Shown here piece after piece: positions 26,769 through 36,960 of a stretch of DNA of 64,000 nucleotides; position 1 is the stretch's first letter; each line of letters starts with the position of its first letter. The stretch spans positions 1,808,774 through 1,872,773 of the forward strand of contig NZ_KB233222.1 of the NCBI RefSeq assembly GCF_000314855.2, in the 5' to 3' direction. The notes below the pieces were generated by a model. That model did no database searches. It was not told the origin of the DNA and saw only the letters and a list, made by a program, of their open reading frames with translations. Both the position numbers and the translations under genes were made by a program. The stretch is from Providencia burhodogranariea DSM 19968. GTDB taxonomy: Bacteria; Pseudomonadota; Gammaproteobacteria; Enterobacterales; Enterobacteriaceae.

Positions 26769-29636
26769 TTAACCTTCATCATCAAGTTTTTCTGCTTCTT
26801 TTTCTTGACTATTTTGGGGCGGAAGTGGCGAAAAATAGCCAACAACTAAAATCAGTACAGCGACAACAATAAAGCTTATTGCACGTGATAAACCATCTTG
26901 CCCATAAATATCAACTAGGAATAATTTAGCGATAACACAAATGAAAATACCTGCCCCTAAAATCCAACTCACACGGTTTTGTTTTATACTTGCAAACACC
27001 ATAAAACCTAAAGCAACTAGCGACCAACTAATAGACAGCACTGTTTGAACTAACCTTGAATCAAATAGTGATCCAAACTCCCAATTGATATTAGCAAGAT
27101 CAGATAATGCTCGTAATATAATACCGTTGAACCATAGTGCGGAAAGTGCAATAACCGAAAAATCTAATCCTCTAAAAATAAACAGATCAAGCTGGGTCAC
27201 TTTCTTCACTTTTTGCACTATTCCTCGCCGTATCAATAACAATGAAGCGATACTAAATAACCCTGCCTCATCCAATGGATTTATAAGTGGTATATAATTC
27301 CAAAATGTTAATTTTCCATCCTCAAAATTAGCCACAAAAGAAAGTCCAATTAAAACAATAATGACTGGTAAGAAACTATACCAATAAATCATGCCATTAC
27401 GTTTCATTGGCGGCATTTTTTGTATTTGTAGCCAATACATTATCAAGATGGTCAATGTTATTGCCATCACATAGATGAAATAGCCGAGCTCTGTCATTCC
27501 CCAAGGTAAAATTTCAACAAACCAATTTACTTGTGCAGCAATAAAAGTGAGTATGAGCCAAAATGTTGCGCCATGTAATACACGCCGCATCCAAACATTG
27601 CGCGCTTTATGGGCATGCATTACAAACAGGATAGAGCTGCCTAAGATAACAGGCCAAATTAGCGACCCTTCTCCTCTCCCCATTGGATTTTCATTATTAA
27701 TAAAATCAAGCGCTAGATAATAATAGCCAATTATCCAAATAAACGATTGGCATAAAAGCAGAGGTATCCAGTCAGCCTTGATTGCAAGGAAACGCCAAAG
27801 CCATACAGAGATAACAACCAACATCATAATAACAAAACTTTCGGATTGAACACTCCAAGATAAAATATCAGTAATCACTGGGATCCATAAAAACCAAATA
27901 ATTAAACCAATAAGTAGAAAACCATAACTAATCGCATTAAAATTATGTGATATTGTGCGGCGAATATAGAACATTGCACCAGCACAGAAGCAAGCCATAA
28001 GTAAAACAGGAACCATATAAGTACTCGCTTTACTCCATTCATATACAGAAAAACCACTTAATAATATTGCTGCGCTCACTAAAATCAGCAATACACCAAC
28101 TGATATCAGTTTTTTATTTCGTTGCTGGAAGCCATACCACAATAATAATAACCCTTCTACGGACCAAATTATGGATGTCCATTCGAAAGTTAGTGCTAAT
28201 AGAATAGCAATAGTGACAAAACAAGCGCCAATTACAATATACCCTAAGGCCAAGCTTTTTCCAGATTCGGTATAGCGCTTATGAATTTGGAACCCAACAA
28301 GTAAATAAAGTATGCCTAGTAAAACAGCTGAAGATGCTGGCAAAAAGTCAAATTGCCAAGAAATCATATATTGTAAAAATAGACTGATAATAGGTGGGAT
28401 AAATAGCAATGTATAGTCTACAACCATTTGTTTATCATGTTGATAACGTAAAGCAAATAGCTGAGTTAAGACATTAAATACGATAAGATTTGCAATAAGG
28501 AATATTTGGCTAGAGAGATAGTATTCCGTCTGATAGTGATTCCATCCCCATAGAATGGCGACACTATAAGTCATAAACATACCGACCAGATTTAGCGGGC
28601 GCCACACTTGCCATACGCTGATCACTAAAATTGCAATAGATAACATCAAATAGTAAGAAAACAGTAAAATATGATTACCACCCCCAACTGAGAGCAGTAC
28701 AGGTGCTAAGTAGCCGCCTAAAGATGCCAATATAGCTAAACTAATCGCTCGTTGTAACAAAGCAAGAATAATACTAGCCGCACAAATCAAGGTCATGCCA
28801 ACAAATGCCAGGCTGTAAGGCAGCATGGTATACAGTTTAAATGCAGCGAAAATAGTAATATAAAAACATCCAATGGCGCCGCCTTGTAAAATCAAGGCAA
28901 ATAGCAATTTCTTATGGCGAAGATACCAACCCATTCCAAGTAATACTAAGCACCCTATTGCGCTAATCATTAAGCGCATTTTTGGTGATAGCACATCATT
29001 CTGTATGCTAAATTTAAGTAAATAGGCAATACCAAAAAATAACAGTAAAATCCCAATTTTCGCCAATGGGTTACCTTGCCAAATCCAACTAAAGAAATGA
29101 TTGAATATAGACCGATTATCATCGCTTTGATTATTATTAGTATTTGTTTTTATCGAATGATTATCAAAACGATTAACATTAATGTGATTGACTAATTCAC
29201 GTGATTCATTCAATCGATTGATATCACTCTCAGAATTCATTAATTCAGATGTTTGATGTTGGCTTACTTCAATTAATTTGATATTAATTTGTGGTAGCTC
29301 TGCCTGCATAGCAACAGCAGATCCGAGACGAGGGTATATATTCTCTGATAATTTATTAGGTTTATTTTTAGATGAATCGGCATGCGTTTTTTCACCTTCA
29401 GGCAAGGATTCATTTGATAATACTAATTCAGTCTGATTCTTGATAACCCCCTCAGACCGTTGTTTTAAATCGAGTTCTAATAATGTGATACGTTGATTTT
29501 GCTGTAATAACTGACGCTCCGCTCGACTTGCACGGTTAATGGCCATGATTGCAAGTATGGGCGAAATTATCATCAAAGTAACAACAATGAACCCTACGAA
29601 TATCCAAATATCCACAAAATAGGTTTCCCTAATCAT
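26769..29636 (-). CDS. DUF2339 polytopic membrane protein
   Basis: A 955-residue protein. One N-terminal membrane segment (residues 10-33) is followed by a short coiled region and about 140 hydrophilic residues rich in Asn, Glu and Ser. More than twenty hydrophobic segments then run to the C-terminus, giving the DUF2339 pattern (repeated motifs such as GIAYLLKFSIQND and VKLFLVDIYGQDGLSRAISFI-like ends). The function of the family is unknown; a role in the cell envelope is plausible. The ATG has only a weak ribosome site. It is divergent from the AEC permease gene across a 720-base spacer. Confidence 0.85.
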   Translation of the reverse strand: MIRETYFVDIWIFVGFIVVTLMIISPILAIMAINRASRAERQLLQQNQRITLLELDLKQRSEGVIKNQTELVLSNESLPEGEKTHADSSKNKPNKLSENIYPRLGSAVAMQAELPQINIKLIEVSQHQTSELMNSESDINRLNESRELVNHINVNRFDNHSIKTNTNNNQSDDNRSIFNHFFSWIWQGNPLAKIGILLLFFGIAYLLKFSIQNDVLSPKMRLMISAIGCLVLLGMGWYLRHKKLLFALILQGGAIGCFYITIFAAFKLYTMLPYSLAFVGMTLICAASIILALLQRAISLAILASLGGYLAPVLLSVGGGNHILLFSYYLMLSIAILVISVWQVWRPLNLVGMFMTYSVAILWGWNHYQTEYYLSSQIFLIANLIVFNVLTQLFALRYQHDKQMVVDYTLLFIPPIISLFLQYMISWQFDFLPASSAVLLGILYLLVGFQIHKRYTESGKSLALGYIVIGACFVTIAILLALTFEWTSIIWSVEGLLLLWYGFQQRNKKLISVGVLLILVSAAILLSGFSVYEWSKASTYMVPVLLMACFCAGAMFYIRRTISHNFNAISYGFLLIGLIIWFLWIPVITDILSWSVQSESFVIMMLVVISVWLWRFLAIKADWIPLLLCQSFIWIIGYYYLALDFINNENPMGRGEGSLIWPVILGSSILFVMHAHKARNVWMRRVLHGATFWLILTFIAAQVNWFVEILPWGMTELGYFIYVMAITLTILIMYWLQIQKMPPMKRNGMIYWYSFLPVIIVLIGLSFVANFEDGKLTFWNYIPLINPLDEAGLFSIASLLLIRRGIVQKVKKVTQLDLFIFRGLDFSVIALSALWFNGIILRALSDLANINWEFGSLFDSRLVQTVLSISWSLVALGFMVFASIKQNRVSWILGAGIFICVIAKLFLVDIYGQDGLSRAISFIVVAVLILVVGYFSPLPPQNSQEKEAEKLDDEG

Positions 29637-30356
29637 TAAATTTGCAATTAGTCAGATTAACATAGACAACACTAACAAGCGTAGATAGCGTTTAACCTAG
29701 AACCAACCAAATTTATATTCAAAATAAATATATAAATACGACAAACCAGCTCGATAAACTGACATGGACAATAGTTCGAATCGATAGAGTTCACTTACAT
29801 ATGTACCATATAATCTCTTAAAGTATGATGGGTATCATCAATTATTACAAATTGGTATTACCTTATTTTAATAGATGATAATTTTCTCTACCTTCAAACT
29901 AACATCTCGTTATATCTAGATGTACATCTTTTAAGCAATCGTCATGACATTCGCCTTGCGTAAGTACTGTATGAATTGTGAGCCACATAACGCCGTTTAG
30001 TTCATCAACTTTATGCTTTAGGGTAATGGCTTACCCTAAAATAAAAGACAATATCTGAAATACTATTTACTTTAATTTTGATTTTTATCTTAATAGTATT
30101 AAGATAACTCAACGACGAATGATTATCGTAGCTTTGATGAAATTTGCGCTATTCTTGTAAATTAAATGCTCTTTATTATTATGACTTTCTTTTTTTGATG
30201 AAAATGACCTTATTTAATAAAACGTATTAATTATCTGTGTTTATTTACATATTTTTGATATTTACACATTCATATTTCCATTAAAGTAATGCCATTTTAA
30301 AGTGTAAAAAAATATTAACAAAAGATATTTTTTTATTTCATATTATGAGGGACTTT
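29637..30356. promoter_or_regulatory. Divergent spacer with a 23-base near-perfect palindrome
   Basis: Arms TTATCTTAATA (30085-30095) and TATTAAGATAA (30097-30107) flank a single central G. ATCTT/AAGAT half-sites of this kind are common for MarR-family operators. It lies about 250 bases before the permease ATG. No gene was recognised in the rest of the spacer. Confidence 0.5.
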
Positions 30357-31280
30357 ATGTTATTACAAATAATTTTGGCCGCACTTGGGCCTATCATCCT
30401 AGGTTTAGCTGTAGGGTGGTTGTCAGGTAAATACGGTTTTATAAAACGTGAATATTCACAAGCGTTTGCCGACTTTGTCGTTAAAATTGCATTACCTTTT
30501 GCCCTATTCCTTGCCGCTGCGCAAGCGTCACCTTCAGTATTACTGAATGTAGATTATTTACTCGCACTCGCTGTTGGGCTAATTGTTTCTTATATTATTG
30601 GTTTCTTAGCGGGTAAAATATTCTTCAAACATGACAAGAAAGATGCTGCTATGCAAGCGCTGTCGGTGTCTTTTCCAGACATGGCTTATTGTGGGCCACC
30701 CGTCTTATTAGCCACTGTTGGCTCATCAGGCTTAATAGCCATGGTCCTTGGGAACTTAATCTATACCATTATTATCATTCCTTTTACTTTGCTCATGATA
30801 AGTGGCAGACAGCAAAATAACGGTATTTTAAAATCAATGGGAAAAGCGGTTGCACAGCCATTAGTTTTCTTACCAATTCTAGGTGCTTTACTTGCTATTT
30901 TCGGCGTCAAATTACCTGAAATTTTGCAAAATTCAGTCAATGAATTAGGTAAAACAGCAGGCGGTGTCGCGTTGTTCTTCCTTGGATTATTGCTCTCTGG
31001 CATTAAGCTAAAAATCAATACTGAAATTATTTTCAACGTTTTTGTGAAAAACTTCGTACAGGCTGCATTGATTCTCGGAACGGGTATCGCATTAGGCCTC
31101 CAAGACGACATGCTGAAAGCTGCATTTATTATCGGGGTATTACCAACAGCAACAGCTGTACCCGCATTAGCAATTAGTAACAAAGCCTATACTGAGACTG
31201 CCGCAGCAACGGTTTTACTCAGTACTCTTGCTGCACTTATTTCTATTATTGGTGGTATCGCTATCGTCGAATCACTCTAG
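30357..31280 (+). CDS. AEC-family (auxin efflux carrier-like) permease
   Basis: This 307-residue inner-membrane protein has ten predicted membrane segments in two halves, each with a Pro-containing break (DMAYCGPPVLLATVG and GVLPTATAVPALAI). This is the layout of AEC carriers such as MdcF and YfdV, which move mono- and dicarboxylates. The second ATG is chosen because AGGG precedes it by 5 bases; the first ATG has no site. Substrate cannot be assigned from sequence. The class II bisphosphatase gene follows after 150 bases on the same strand. Confidence 0.85.
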   Translation: MLLQIILAALGPIILGLAVGWLSGKYGFIKREYSQAFADFVVKIALPFALFLAAAQASPSVLLNVDYLLALAVGLIVSYIIGFLAGKIFFKHDKKDAAMQALSVSFPDMAYCGPPVLLATVGSSGLIAMVLGNLIYTIIIIPFTLLMISGRQQNNGILKSMGKAVAQPLVFLPILGALLAIFGVKLPEILQNSVNELGKTAGGVALFFLGLLLSGIKLKINTEIIFNVFVKNFVQAALILGTGIALGLQDDMLKAAFIIGVLPTATAVPALAISNKAYTETAAATVLLSTLAALISIIGGIAIVESL

Positions 31281-31431
31281 ATCCAAGTGGCAGGCTAGTT
31301 TTAGTCTGCCTTCTTCTTTGAATACCCATCTGCTATTGGTTTATCACTCACGTATTTGCAAGGTAGTTCACAAAAAAAGTATCATATACTCAAATACCGT
31401 TTCTTTTTTGCATTCAGGGAATAAATAAACA

Positions 31432-32415
31432 ATGAAAATTAGCGATGAATTAGCTTTTGCGATCGCTTCGGTTACTGAAGTGGCCGCTTTAGCTGCTTTT
31501 GACTGGGTTGGAAAACAAGATAAAAATGCTGCTGATAAGGCAGCTGTTGAAGCAATGCGTAATCGCCTTAATGAAATTAACTTTCAAGGACAGATAGTCA
31601 TTGGCGAAGGTGAAATTGATGACGCTCCAATGCTGTATATTGGTGAAAAAGTGGGTAATCAATCTAGCGATTATAAATTGGATATTGCTGTAGATCCTAT
31701 CGATGGCACCCGTATGGTTGCCAGCAATGAACATAATGCTATCGCTGTTTTAGCCGCTGCGCCAGCAGGAACACTCTTACAAGCACCTGATATGTACATG
31801 GAAAAATTAGTCGTTGGCCCAGCAGCCAAAGGTGCAGTTAACCTCGACAATCCATTAGAAAAAAACTTGGAATATCTCTCTGCAGCACTTAATAAGCCTA
31901 TCTCTAGCTTATCGATTGCCATTTTAGATAAGCCACGCCATCAACATATCATGCAGATATTACGTAATTTTGGCGCTAATGTCATTGCCATACCTGATGG
32001 CGATGTTCTAGCTTCACTATTAGCAGTGTTACCTGAACATCAGATTGATATGATGTATGGTACTGGTGGTGCGCCTGAAGGAATTATCAGTGCTGCAATT
32101 GCGCGTGCACTAGGTGGCGATATGCAAGCTCGCTTGGTATCTCGAACTCAAGCCAAAGGTGATAACATCCAAAATCAATTATTAGCAGAACAAGAAGCTC
32201 TACGTTGCCATCAGATGGGCGTTAATATTGGTGAAATTCTCACCCTTGAGGCAATGGTCAGTACTGATAATGTTATATTTGCAGCAACAGCAATTACTCC
32301 AACGATTTTAATGGACGGCATTTCTCATGATTCTTATAGCCGCACAGCAAATACATTATTGATTAATGGTCACAATCGCTCACTAAAAACTATCAATAAT
32401 CGATATTTTAATTAA
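31432..32415 (+). CDS. Class II fructose-1,6-bisphosphatase (GlpX/YggF family)
   Basis: A 327-residue lithium-sensitive phosphatase-fold enzyme that converts fructose-1,6-bisphosphate to fructose-6-phosphate in gluconeogenesis. The metal-site motifs are complete: VIGEGEIDDAPMLYIGE near residue 47, AVDPIDGTRMV near residue 83, and the substrate-binding IPDGDVLASLL and YGTGGAPEGIISAA further on. The sequence lies between E. coli GlpX (336) and YggF (321), so I leave the symbol open. It is not next to glpFK, unlike E. coli glpX. Monocistronic and followed by a hairpin. Confidence 0.9.
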   Translation: MKISDELAFAIASVTEVAALAAFDWVGKQDKNAADKAAVEAMRNRLNEINFQGQIVIGEGEIDDAPMLYIGEKVGNQSSDYKLDIAVDPIDGTRMVASNEHNAIAVLAAAPAGTLLQAPDMYMEKLVVGPAAKGAVNLDNPLEKNLEYLSAALNKPISSLSIAILDKPRHQHIMQILRNFGANVIAIPDGDVLASLLAVLPEHQIDMMYGTGGAPEGIISAAIARALGGDMQARLVSRTQAKGDNIQNQLLAEQEALRCHQMGVNIGEILTLEAMVSTDNVIFAATAITPTILMDGISHDSYSRTANTLLINGHNRSLKTINNRYFN

Positions 32416-32426
32416 TTCAATGTTAG

Positions 32427-32452
32427 TACTGGCATTAACATTCGTGCCAGTA
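32427..32452 (+). terminator. Hairpin after the bisphosphatase gene
   Basis: TACTGGCA (32427-32434) pairs with TGCCAGTA (32445-32452), followed by TCATTCTAATTT. The U tract is poor, so termination strength is uncertain. Confidence 0.5.
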
Positions 32453-32708
32453 TCATTCTAATTTAGATTACTATTGTAAAGCTAATTTACTCGCGAAATG
32501 ATTAGTAATAGTTTTAATCTTTCCATTTCCATAATTTTCATCTAACTTTATAGGTAGATTATTTTTATCCCTTAATTTACACACAAAATAATTCAAATTT
32601 CATGTCAGTGATTGTCGATACTATTTTAATAAGTTTAATTAGATATTCGCAATACACTTTATGTAACTTGAAATATGGCGAATATGATTATTCTATAACG
32701 GAGTTTTT

Positions 32709-33191
32709 ATGAAATTAAAACCTATTGTTGCCGCAGTATTTGCATTGTCTACTATGATGGCGTTTACTGCTCAAGCAAATTCAACTGCAAAAGTTGAAGC
32801 CTCCGCTGCCGTTGCAAAAAAACTCAACGCCTATGAAGATATCATGGTTGATAAAATTTGGGTGACAACAGAAGCTCTCGATCAAGACAAAAAAAATGTT
32901 GACCCTACAAATGAAAATGTCGCTAATTTCTTTGGGCTTGCAGAATATTACCCAGACGGTACGTTTAAAATGACGACACTTGATGGTAAACCAAAAATGC
33001 AAGGCGACTGGTCATTTAGTGACGACGGTAAAAGTCGTTCAATTACAGCGAAAAATGATAAAGGTGAAGTTTTATTCACCCGCGTTGTTGAAAACGTCAC
33101 TGTAACACCTGAAGAATACACTTATCGTATTTATCCAGCACAAGATGATAAAACCAAGTATTTTGATATCGTTCATCAAGTCAAAAAGTAA
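32709..33191 (+). CDS. DUF4822-type secreted protein
   Basis: A 160-residue precursor with signal peptide (MKLKPIVAAVFALSTMMAFTAQA). The mature domain is a lipocalin-like beta sheet with IWVTTEALDQDKKNV, FFGLAEYYPDGTFKMTTLDG, GDWSFSDDGKSRSITAK and a C-terminal EYTYRIYPAQDDKTKYFDIVH. I believe this is the DUF4822 family, from memory of that C-terminal motif. GGAG lies 5 bases before the ATG. Role unknown. No operon partner: the dehydrogenase gene follows after 158 bases. Confidence 0.75.
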   Translation: MKLKPIVAAVFALSTMMAFTAQANSTAKVEASAAVAKKLNAYEDIMVDKIWVTTEALDQDKKNVDPTNENVANFFGLAEYYPDGTFKMTTLDGKPKMQGDWSFSDDGKSRSITAKNDKGEVLFTRVVENVTVTPEEYTYRIYPAQDDKTKYFDIVHQVKK

Positions 33192-33349
33192 TCTGATTTA
33201 ATCTACTGCAGCCTTTTGCATAATTCGAAAGGTTGCAGTGAATATTCCCCCCCTTCCCCATTGAATGTCATTTTTATTTCTTCCCTTACTCTCTAAATAT
33301 GCATTTTTAAACTAGGCTTTTAGGAATATCCATTGAAGGGAAATTGCTT

Positions 33350-34135
33350 ATGTATCAAGATTTATACGCAAAAGTCGCTATAGTCACTGGAGCATCTTCA
33401 GGTATTGGCGCCGGAATTGCTGAACGCCTTGGAAAGGAAGGAATGAGTGTCGTCATTAATTACCACTCAGATGATAAAGCCGCCAAGCTAGTTGCGGAAA
33501 CCGTTGAAAAGGCTGGTGGAAAGGCTGTTATCTATCGAGGCGATATAAGTGATGAGAAACATGCTAGCCAAGTCATCGATTTTGCTGTGGAAACATTTGG
33601 CCAGTTAGATTTATTGGTTAACAATGCAGGAATTGAAATTCAAAAACCCAGTCATGAAGTCGAACTTGATGATTGGAAAAAAGTTATTGATGTGAATCTG
33701 ACGGGCTTCTTTCTCACTTCAAAAGCAGCCATTCACTATTTTCTTAAGCATAAGATAAAGGGCAGTATTATCAATATGTCTTCTGTTCATGAGATCATTC
33801 CATGGCCGACCTTTGCAAGCTATGCGGCTAGTAAAGGTGGAGTCAGAATGCTGACGAAGAGTCTTGCTCTTGAATATGCACCACACGGTATTCGCATTAA
33901 TAATATCGGCCCTGGAGCAATAGAAACACCAATCAATAAAGAAAAACTGACAGATAAAGCCAAACTTGCCTCACTGCAAAAAATGATCCCAATGGCGCGA
34001 GTTGGGAAAACAGATGATATTGCCAATGCCGTAGCGTGGCTGGCATCTTCACAAGCGGCCTACATTACAGGGATCACACTGTTTATTGACGGAGGGATGA
34101 CATTATATCCATCTTTCCAAGGTGGCGAAGGCTAA
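33350..34135 (+). CDS. gdh: Glucose 1-dehydrogenase, short-chain dehydrogenase family
   Basis: This 261-residue SDR enzyme oxidises beta-D-glucose to gluconolactone with NAD(P)+. The Rossmann signature TGASSGIG is near residue 14, NNAG near 91, the catalytic Ser in NMSSVHE and the Tyr-Lys pair in SYAASKGG. By memory the sequence aligns over its whole length with Bacillus glucose dehydrogenase (261 residues), including DWKKVIDVNLTGFFL and the C-terminal FIDGGMTLYPSFQGGEG. The ATG at 33350 is preferred over an in-frame TTG six bases earlier. It converges on dtpA across a strong terminator. Confidence 0.9.
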   Translation: MYQDLYAKVAIVTGASSGIGAGIAERLGKEGMSVVINYHSDDKAAKLVAETVEKAGGKAVIYRGDISDEKHASQVIDFAVETFGQLDLLVNNAGIEIQKPSHEVELDDWKKVIDVNLTGFFLTSKAAIHYFLKHKIKGSIINMSSVHEIIPWPTFASYAASKGGVRMLTKSLALEYAPHGIRINNIGPGAIETPINKEKLTDKAKLASLQKMIPMARVGKTDDIANAVAWLASSQAAYITGITLFIDGGMTLYPSFQGGEG

Positions 34136-34141
34136 AATGAC

Positions 34142-34166
34142 AAAAGAGCCATAAAATGGCTCTTTT
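34142..34166. terminator. Bidirectional terminator between gdh and dtpA
   Basis: AAAAGAGCCAT (34142-34152) pairs with ATGGCTCTTTT (34156-34166) around AAA. A and T runs suit both convergent genes. Confidence 0.9.
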
Positions 34167-34193
34167 CAATTATCACAGTTTGGCTAAACTGAA

Positions 34194-35663
34194 TTATTCA
34201 CGTTCTAACGTCATACGATTTAACATTGGTGCGGTTAATATCATCAAAATTGCAATTACACCTGTCGCAATACCAATCTTCAAGAATACATCGCTATAAA
34301 CTGCAAGTGAATCAATTTTGCTGGTTAACTCGCCTTGTGGTACCGCAGCGAAGGATGCAACATAGCCTGCAATAAAAGATGCAGCAGAGCTTGTCAAAAA
34401 CCATGCTCCCATGATAAAGCCCATCAAACGTTGAGGGACTAATTGTGCAATCATCGCTAGGCCTAAGCCAGAAATCATTAACTCACCAACACTCTGGAAG
34501 GCATAACAAATAACCAACCAATTAACAGACACGATACCCGCTTCGTTAGCAAATTTTGCACCTAGGGGTAATACAAGGAAAGCCGCTGAGCAGAGGACCA
34601 TACCAATAGCGAATTTATGTGGCATTGGTAAATGGTCACCCATTTTGGTATAGATGGCAGCAAGAATGGGGCTACCAATCATGATCCACAGTGGGTTTAA
34701 TGCTTGATATTGTGCCGGTTCAACACTAAAACCGAAAATTTCATGCTCAACGTTGTGCAGTGCAAAGAAATTCAGTGAGGTTGGCATTTGACTATACAGA
34801 ATAAAGAATACTATCGCTTCCAGCATCAAAATAAATGCCACGATCATTCTACGACGTGCTATTCCATCTAATGCAAAAGTTTCCTTAATAAAGATAATAA
34901 TAATACCTAACGAGATGATACCCAGAGCTGCTCGCGCAATATCCATGTTATGCAATAACCACGTTGAAATGGCGATCAATGCCACAACACCAACAATGGT
35001 TACCAATAGTTTTGGCATTGCTATTGGTAAAAAGTCTGGTTTAGAACCGTAAAGTGACACCCATTTCTTACACAGAAAAAAGTTAACTAGTGTAATAACG
35101 AGACCTACAACACTTAATGAGAAAGCAACATCCCATCCATAATGTTTTGCTAACCAAGGCGTTGCCAACATCGAGAAGAAAGAACCGATATTGATAGCCA
35201 TATAGTACATTGTGAATGCACCATCTAGGCGTGGGTCATCTTTGTCATAACAGGTCGACAATAGGGATGATGGATTCGCTTTAAATAAACCATTACCGAC
35301 AGCAATAGTTGCAAGACCAACATACACAATTGATACATCATGACCGGAGTATGCGACTAACGCATAACCTGCAATTAGAACTATCGTGCCAAGAACGATA
35401 ACTCGTTTTGTTCCTAAGACTTTATCTCCTAACCAGCCCCCAATTGCCACAAATCCATAAACTAAAGCAGCAAAAGCAGAAAACAAAGTTATGGATTGCA
35501 CCTCTGACATACCAAGTACTTGACTAAGATAAATCGGGAGTATCCCCTGTAGACCGTAATAACCAAAACGTTCCCAGAGTTCGATGGAGAAAATTAAATA
35601 GAATGGGCGAGGTTGCTTAAACGCGTTAAGACTGACTTCCTCTTTGTTGTTAGTTGTGGACAC
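34194..35663 (-). CDS. dtpA: Dipeptide/tripeptide permease A (POT family)
   Basis: A 489-residue proton-coupled oligopeptide transporter with 14 membrane segments. The POT signature [13 protein letters not shown], with the ExxERFxYY proton-coupling motif, is near residue 28. [13 protein letters not shown] and the [13 protein letters not shown] segment are conserved. It is close along its length to E. coli DtpA (MST.. ..SLNAFKQP start). The start codon is GTG with GAGG six bases upstream. A 1.3-kb spacer precedes it. Confidence 0.95.
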   Translation of the reverse strand: MSTTNNKEEVSLNAFKQPRPFYLIFSIELWERFGYYGLQGILPIYLSQVLGMSEVQSITLFSAFAALVYGFVAIGGWLGDKVLGTKRVIVLGTIVLIAGYALVAYSGHDVSIVYVGLATIAVGNGLFKANPSSLLSTCYDKDDPRLDGAFTMYYMAINIGSFFSMLATPWLAKHYGWDVAFSLSVVGLVITLVNFFLCKKWVSLYGSKPDFLPIAMPKLLVTIVGVVALIAISTWLLHNMDIARAALGIISLGIIIIFIKETFALDGIARRRMIVAFILMLEAIVFFILYSQMPTSLNFFALHNVEHEIFGFSVEPAQYQALNPLWIMIGSPILAAIYTKMGDHLPMPHKFAIGMVLCSAAFLVLPLGAKFANEAGIVSVNWLVICYAFQSVGELMISGLGLAMIAQLVPQRLMGFIMGAWFLTSSAASFIAGYVASFAAVPQGELTSKIDSLAVYSDVFLKIGIATGVIAILMILTAPMLNRMTLERE

Positions 35664-36612
35664 TAGTTACCTCGATGAGAACCTGTACCTAAGCAAAAAA
35701 AGTAAAACGGAGCGCTAGTTGCACTCTCAGCGTTGTTATGGTCTCAAGAATTAATAGTTAAAAAATTCAGCCTTTAAAGATACCCGAAGTTTAATTCACT
35801 GACGCTAATCCCTATAAGATTTAGCATTAAAGTAAACATCTATATCCGCAAGCGATGATATTTTAATCGCAAACTTAAATTCAATGAGTTAAAACATTTT
35901 TGATTATTTATTCAACATTGATAGAGGTAAATACCGCTAGGAATGCGAAAACTAATAAACAATATACGCTACTTATGCACCAAAAATAAAGATTTAGATA
36001 TCATAATTTCTATGCCAGTAGCTTGATATCATGTTTTATTTGGATTATTCAGCTTATTGGAATGAATAAAAAAAAGATTTGTTAACAGTAAATAACTTCA
36101 ATGTATACATTATGTTGAGATTTTTATGCTTATTTTGGTCAGTGAATTTTTAGGTAAAAATTAATCATTCAATATTATTTATTGATAGGTTGATTTTCAT
36201 TCAATTGATTTATTGGAAAAGGCTAAAAATAATAATACGTTCCATTTAAAACTTTATTAGCTAATTATTTATTTTTATATCCAACCCTATATGTGTATGA
36301 AAAAGGTTGTTGATAAAGTAACCAGTTTATTTGTTTATCATCTGCTAATACTTTAATGAATATACTCGTAAAGCTTTCGGTCATACGAGTACTCCTATTA
36401 AAACCTGTATCTTTGAAGGTCAACTTTTAATCTAGTTAAAAACACTTAACTTAAGATGAGAATAATCAGTAAAGACCAACTATTCCTATAACCGAATAGG
36501 CTTATAAAATTTTTCTAAAAGCTAAAGATGATATTGTTTGTCAGCTTGTCATTGCCTGTCCTATTTTGATGATCGAAAATGCAAGGCGAGCAGAGGGGGA
36601 ATTATTTTGGAT
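35664..36612. other. Long AT-rich spacer upstream of dtpA
   Basis: About 950 bases with no convincing reading frame. It should contain the dtpA promoter in its left part. No tRNA, insertion sequence or attachment-like repeat was noticed. Confidence 0.4.
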
Positions 36613-36736
36613 AAAAAAAAGCCCAGCTAATTGACTGGGCATAATGCATTCTACTCAAGGATCTTCGTTACTTCATTTAAAACTATCATTGCATAGATGC
36701 ATTATTGCATTACTTCATGTAAAGAAATGAATGTTG
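36613..36736 (-). ncRNA. Candidate small RNA of about 124 bases
   Basis: An orphan minus-strand transcription unit. A promoter at 36743-36771 is followed about 100 bases later by a strong terminator: GCCCAG (36621-36626) pairs with CTGGGC (36635-36640), with eight T on the minus strand. No gene lies upstream on that strand. The transcript contains ATGAAGTAA as a 9-mer and again in a related context, plus several ATG triplets followed at once by stops, so it does not look coding. The U8 tail is what Hfq-binding small RNAs carry. Confidence 0.5.
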
Positions 36737-36742
36737 AGGGTA

Positions 36743-36771
36743 AATATATGAATGTCTACGCAAGCAAACAA
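36743..36771 (-). promoter_or_regulatory. Sigma-70 promoter of the candidate small RNA
   Basis: On the minus strand TTGTTT (36766-36771) and TATATT (36743-36748) are separated by exactly 17 bases. Confidence 0.5.
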
Positions 36772-36960
36772 GAATATATCTATTACTAAGACTCTGTGTT
36801 GGTGAAAAAGGTTCATCTTTTTTTTATTTTTTTTCCTCAATCTATTTCAATTCGTTGTATTAACCATTTTATCTTAAATTATTTAATCTGATTTTCATGA
36901 TTGCGCTCATGAAAACAACAGGTTAACCTAGTAAGTAGAATATTGATGAAAGGAACCTCA

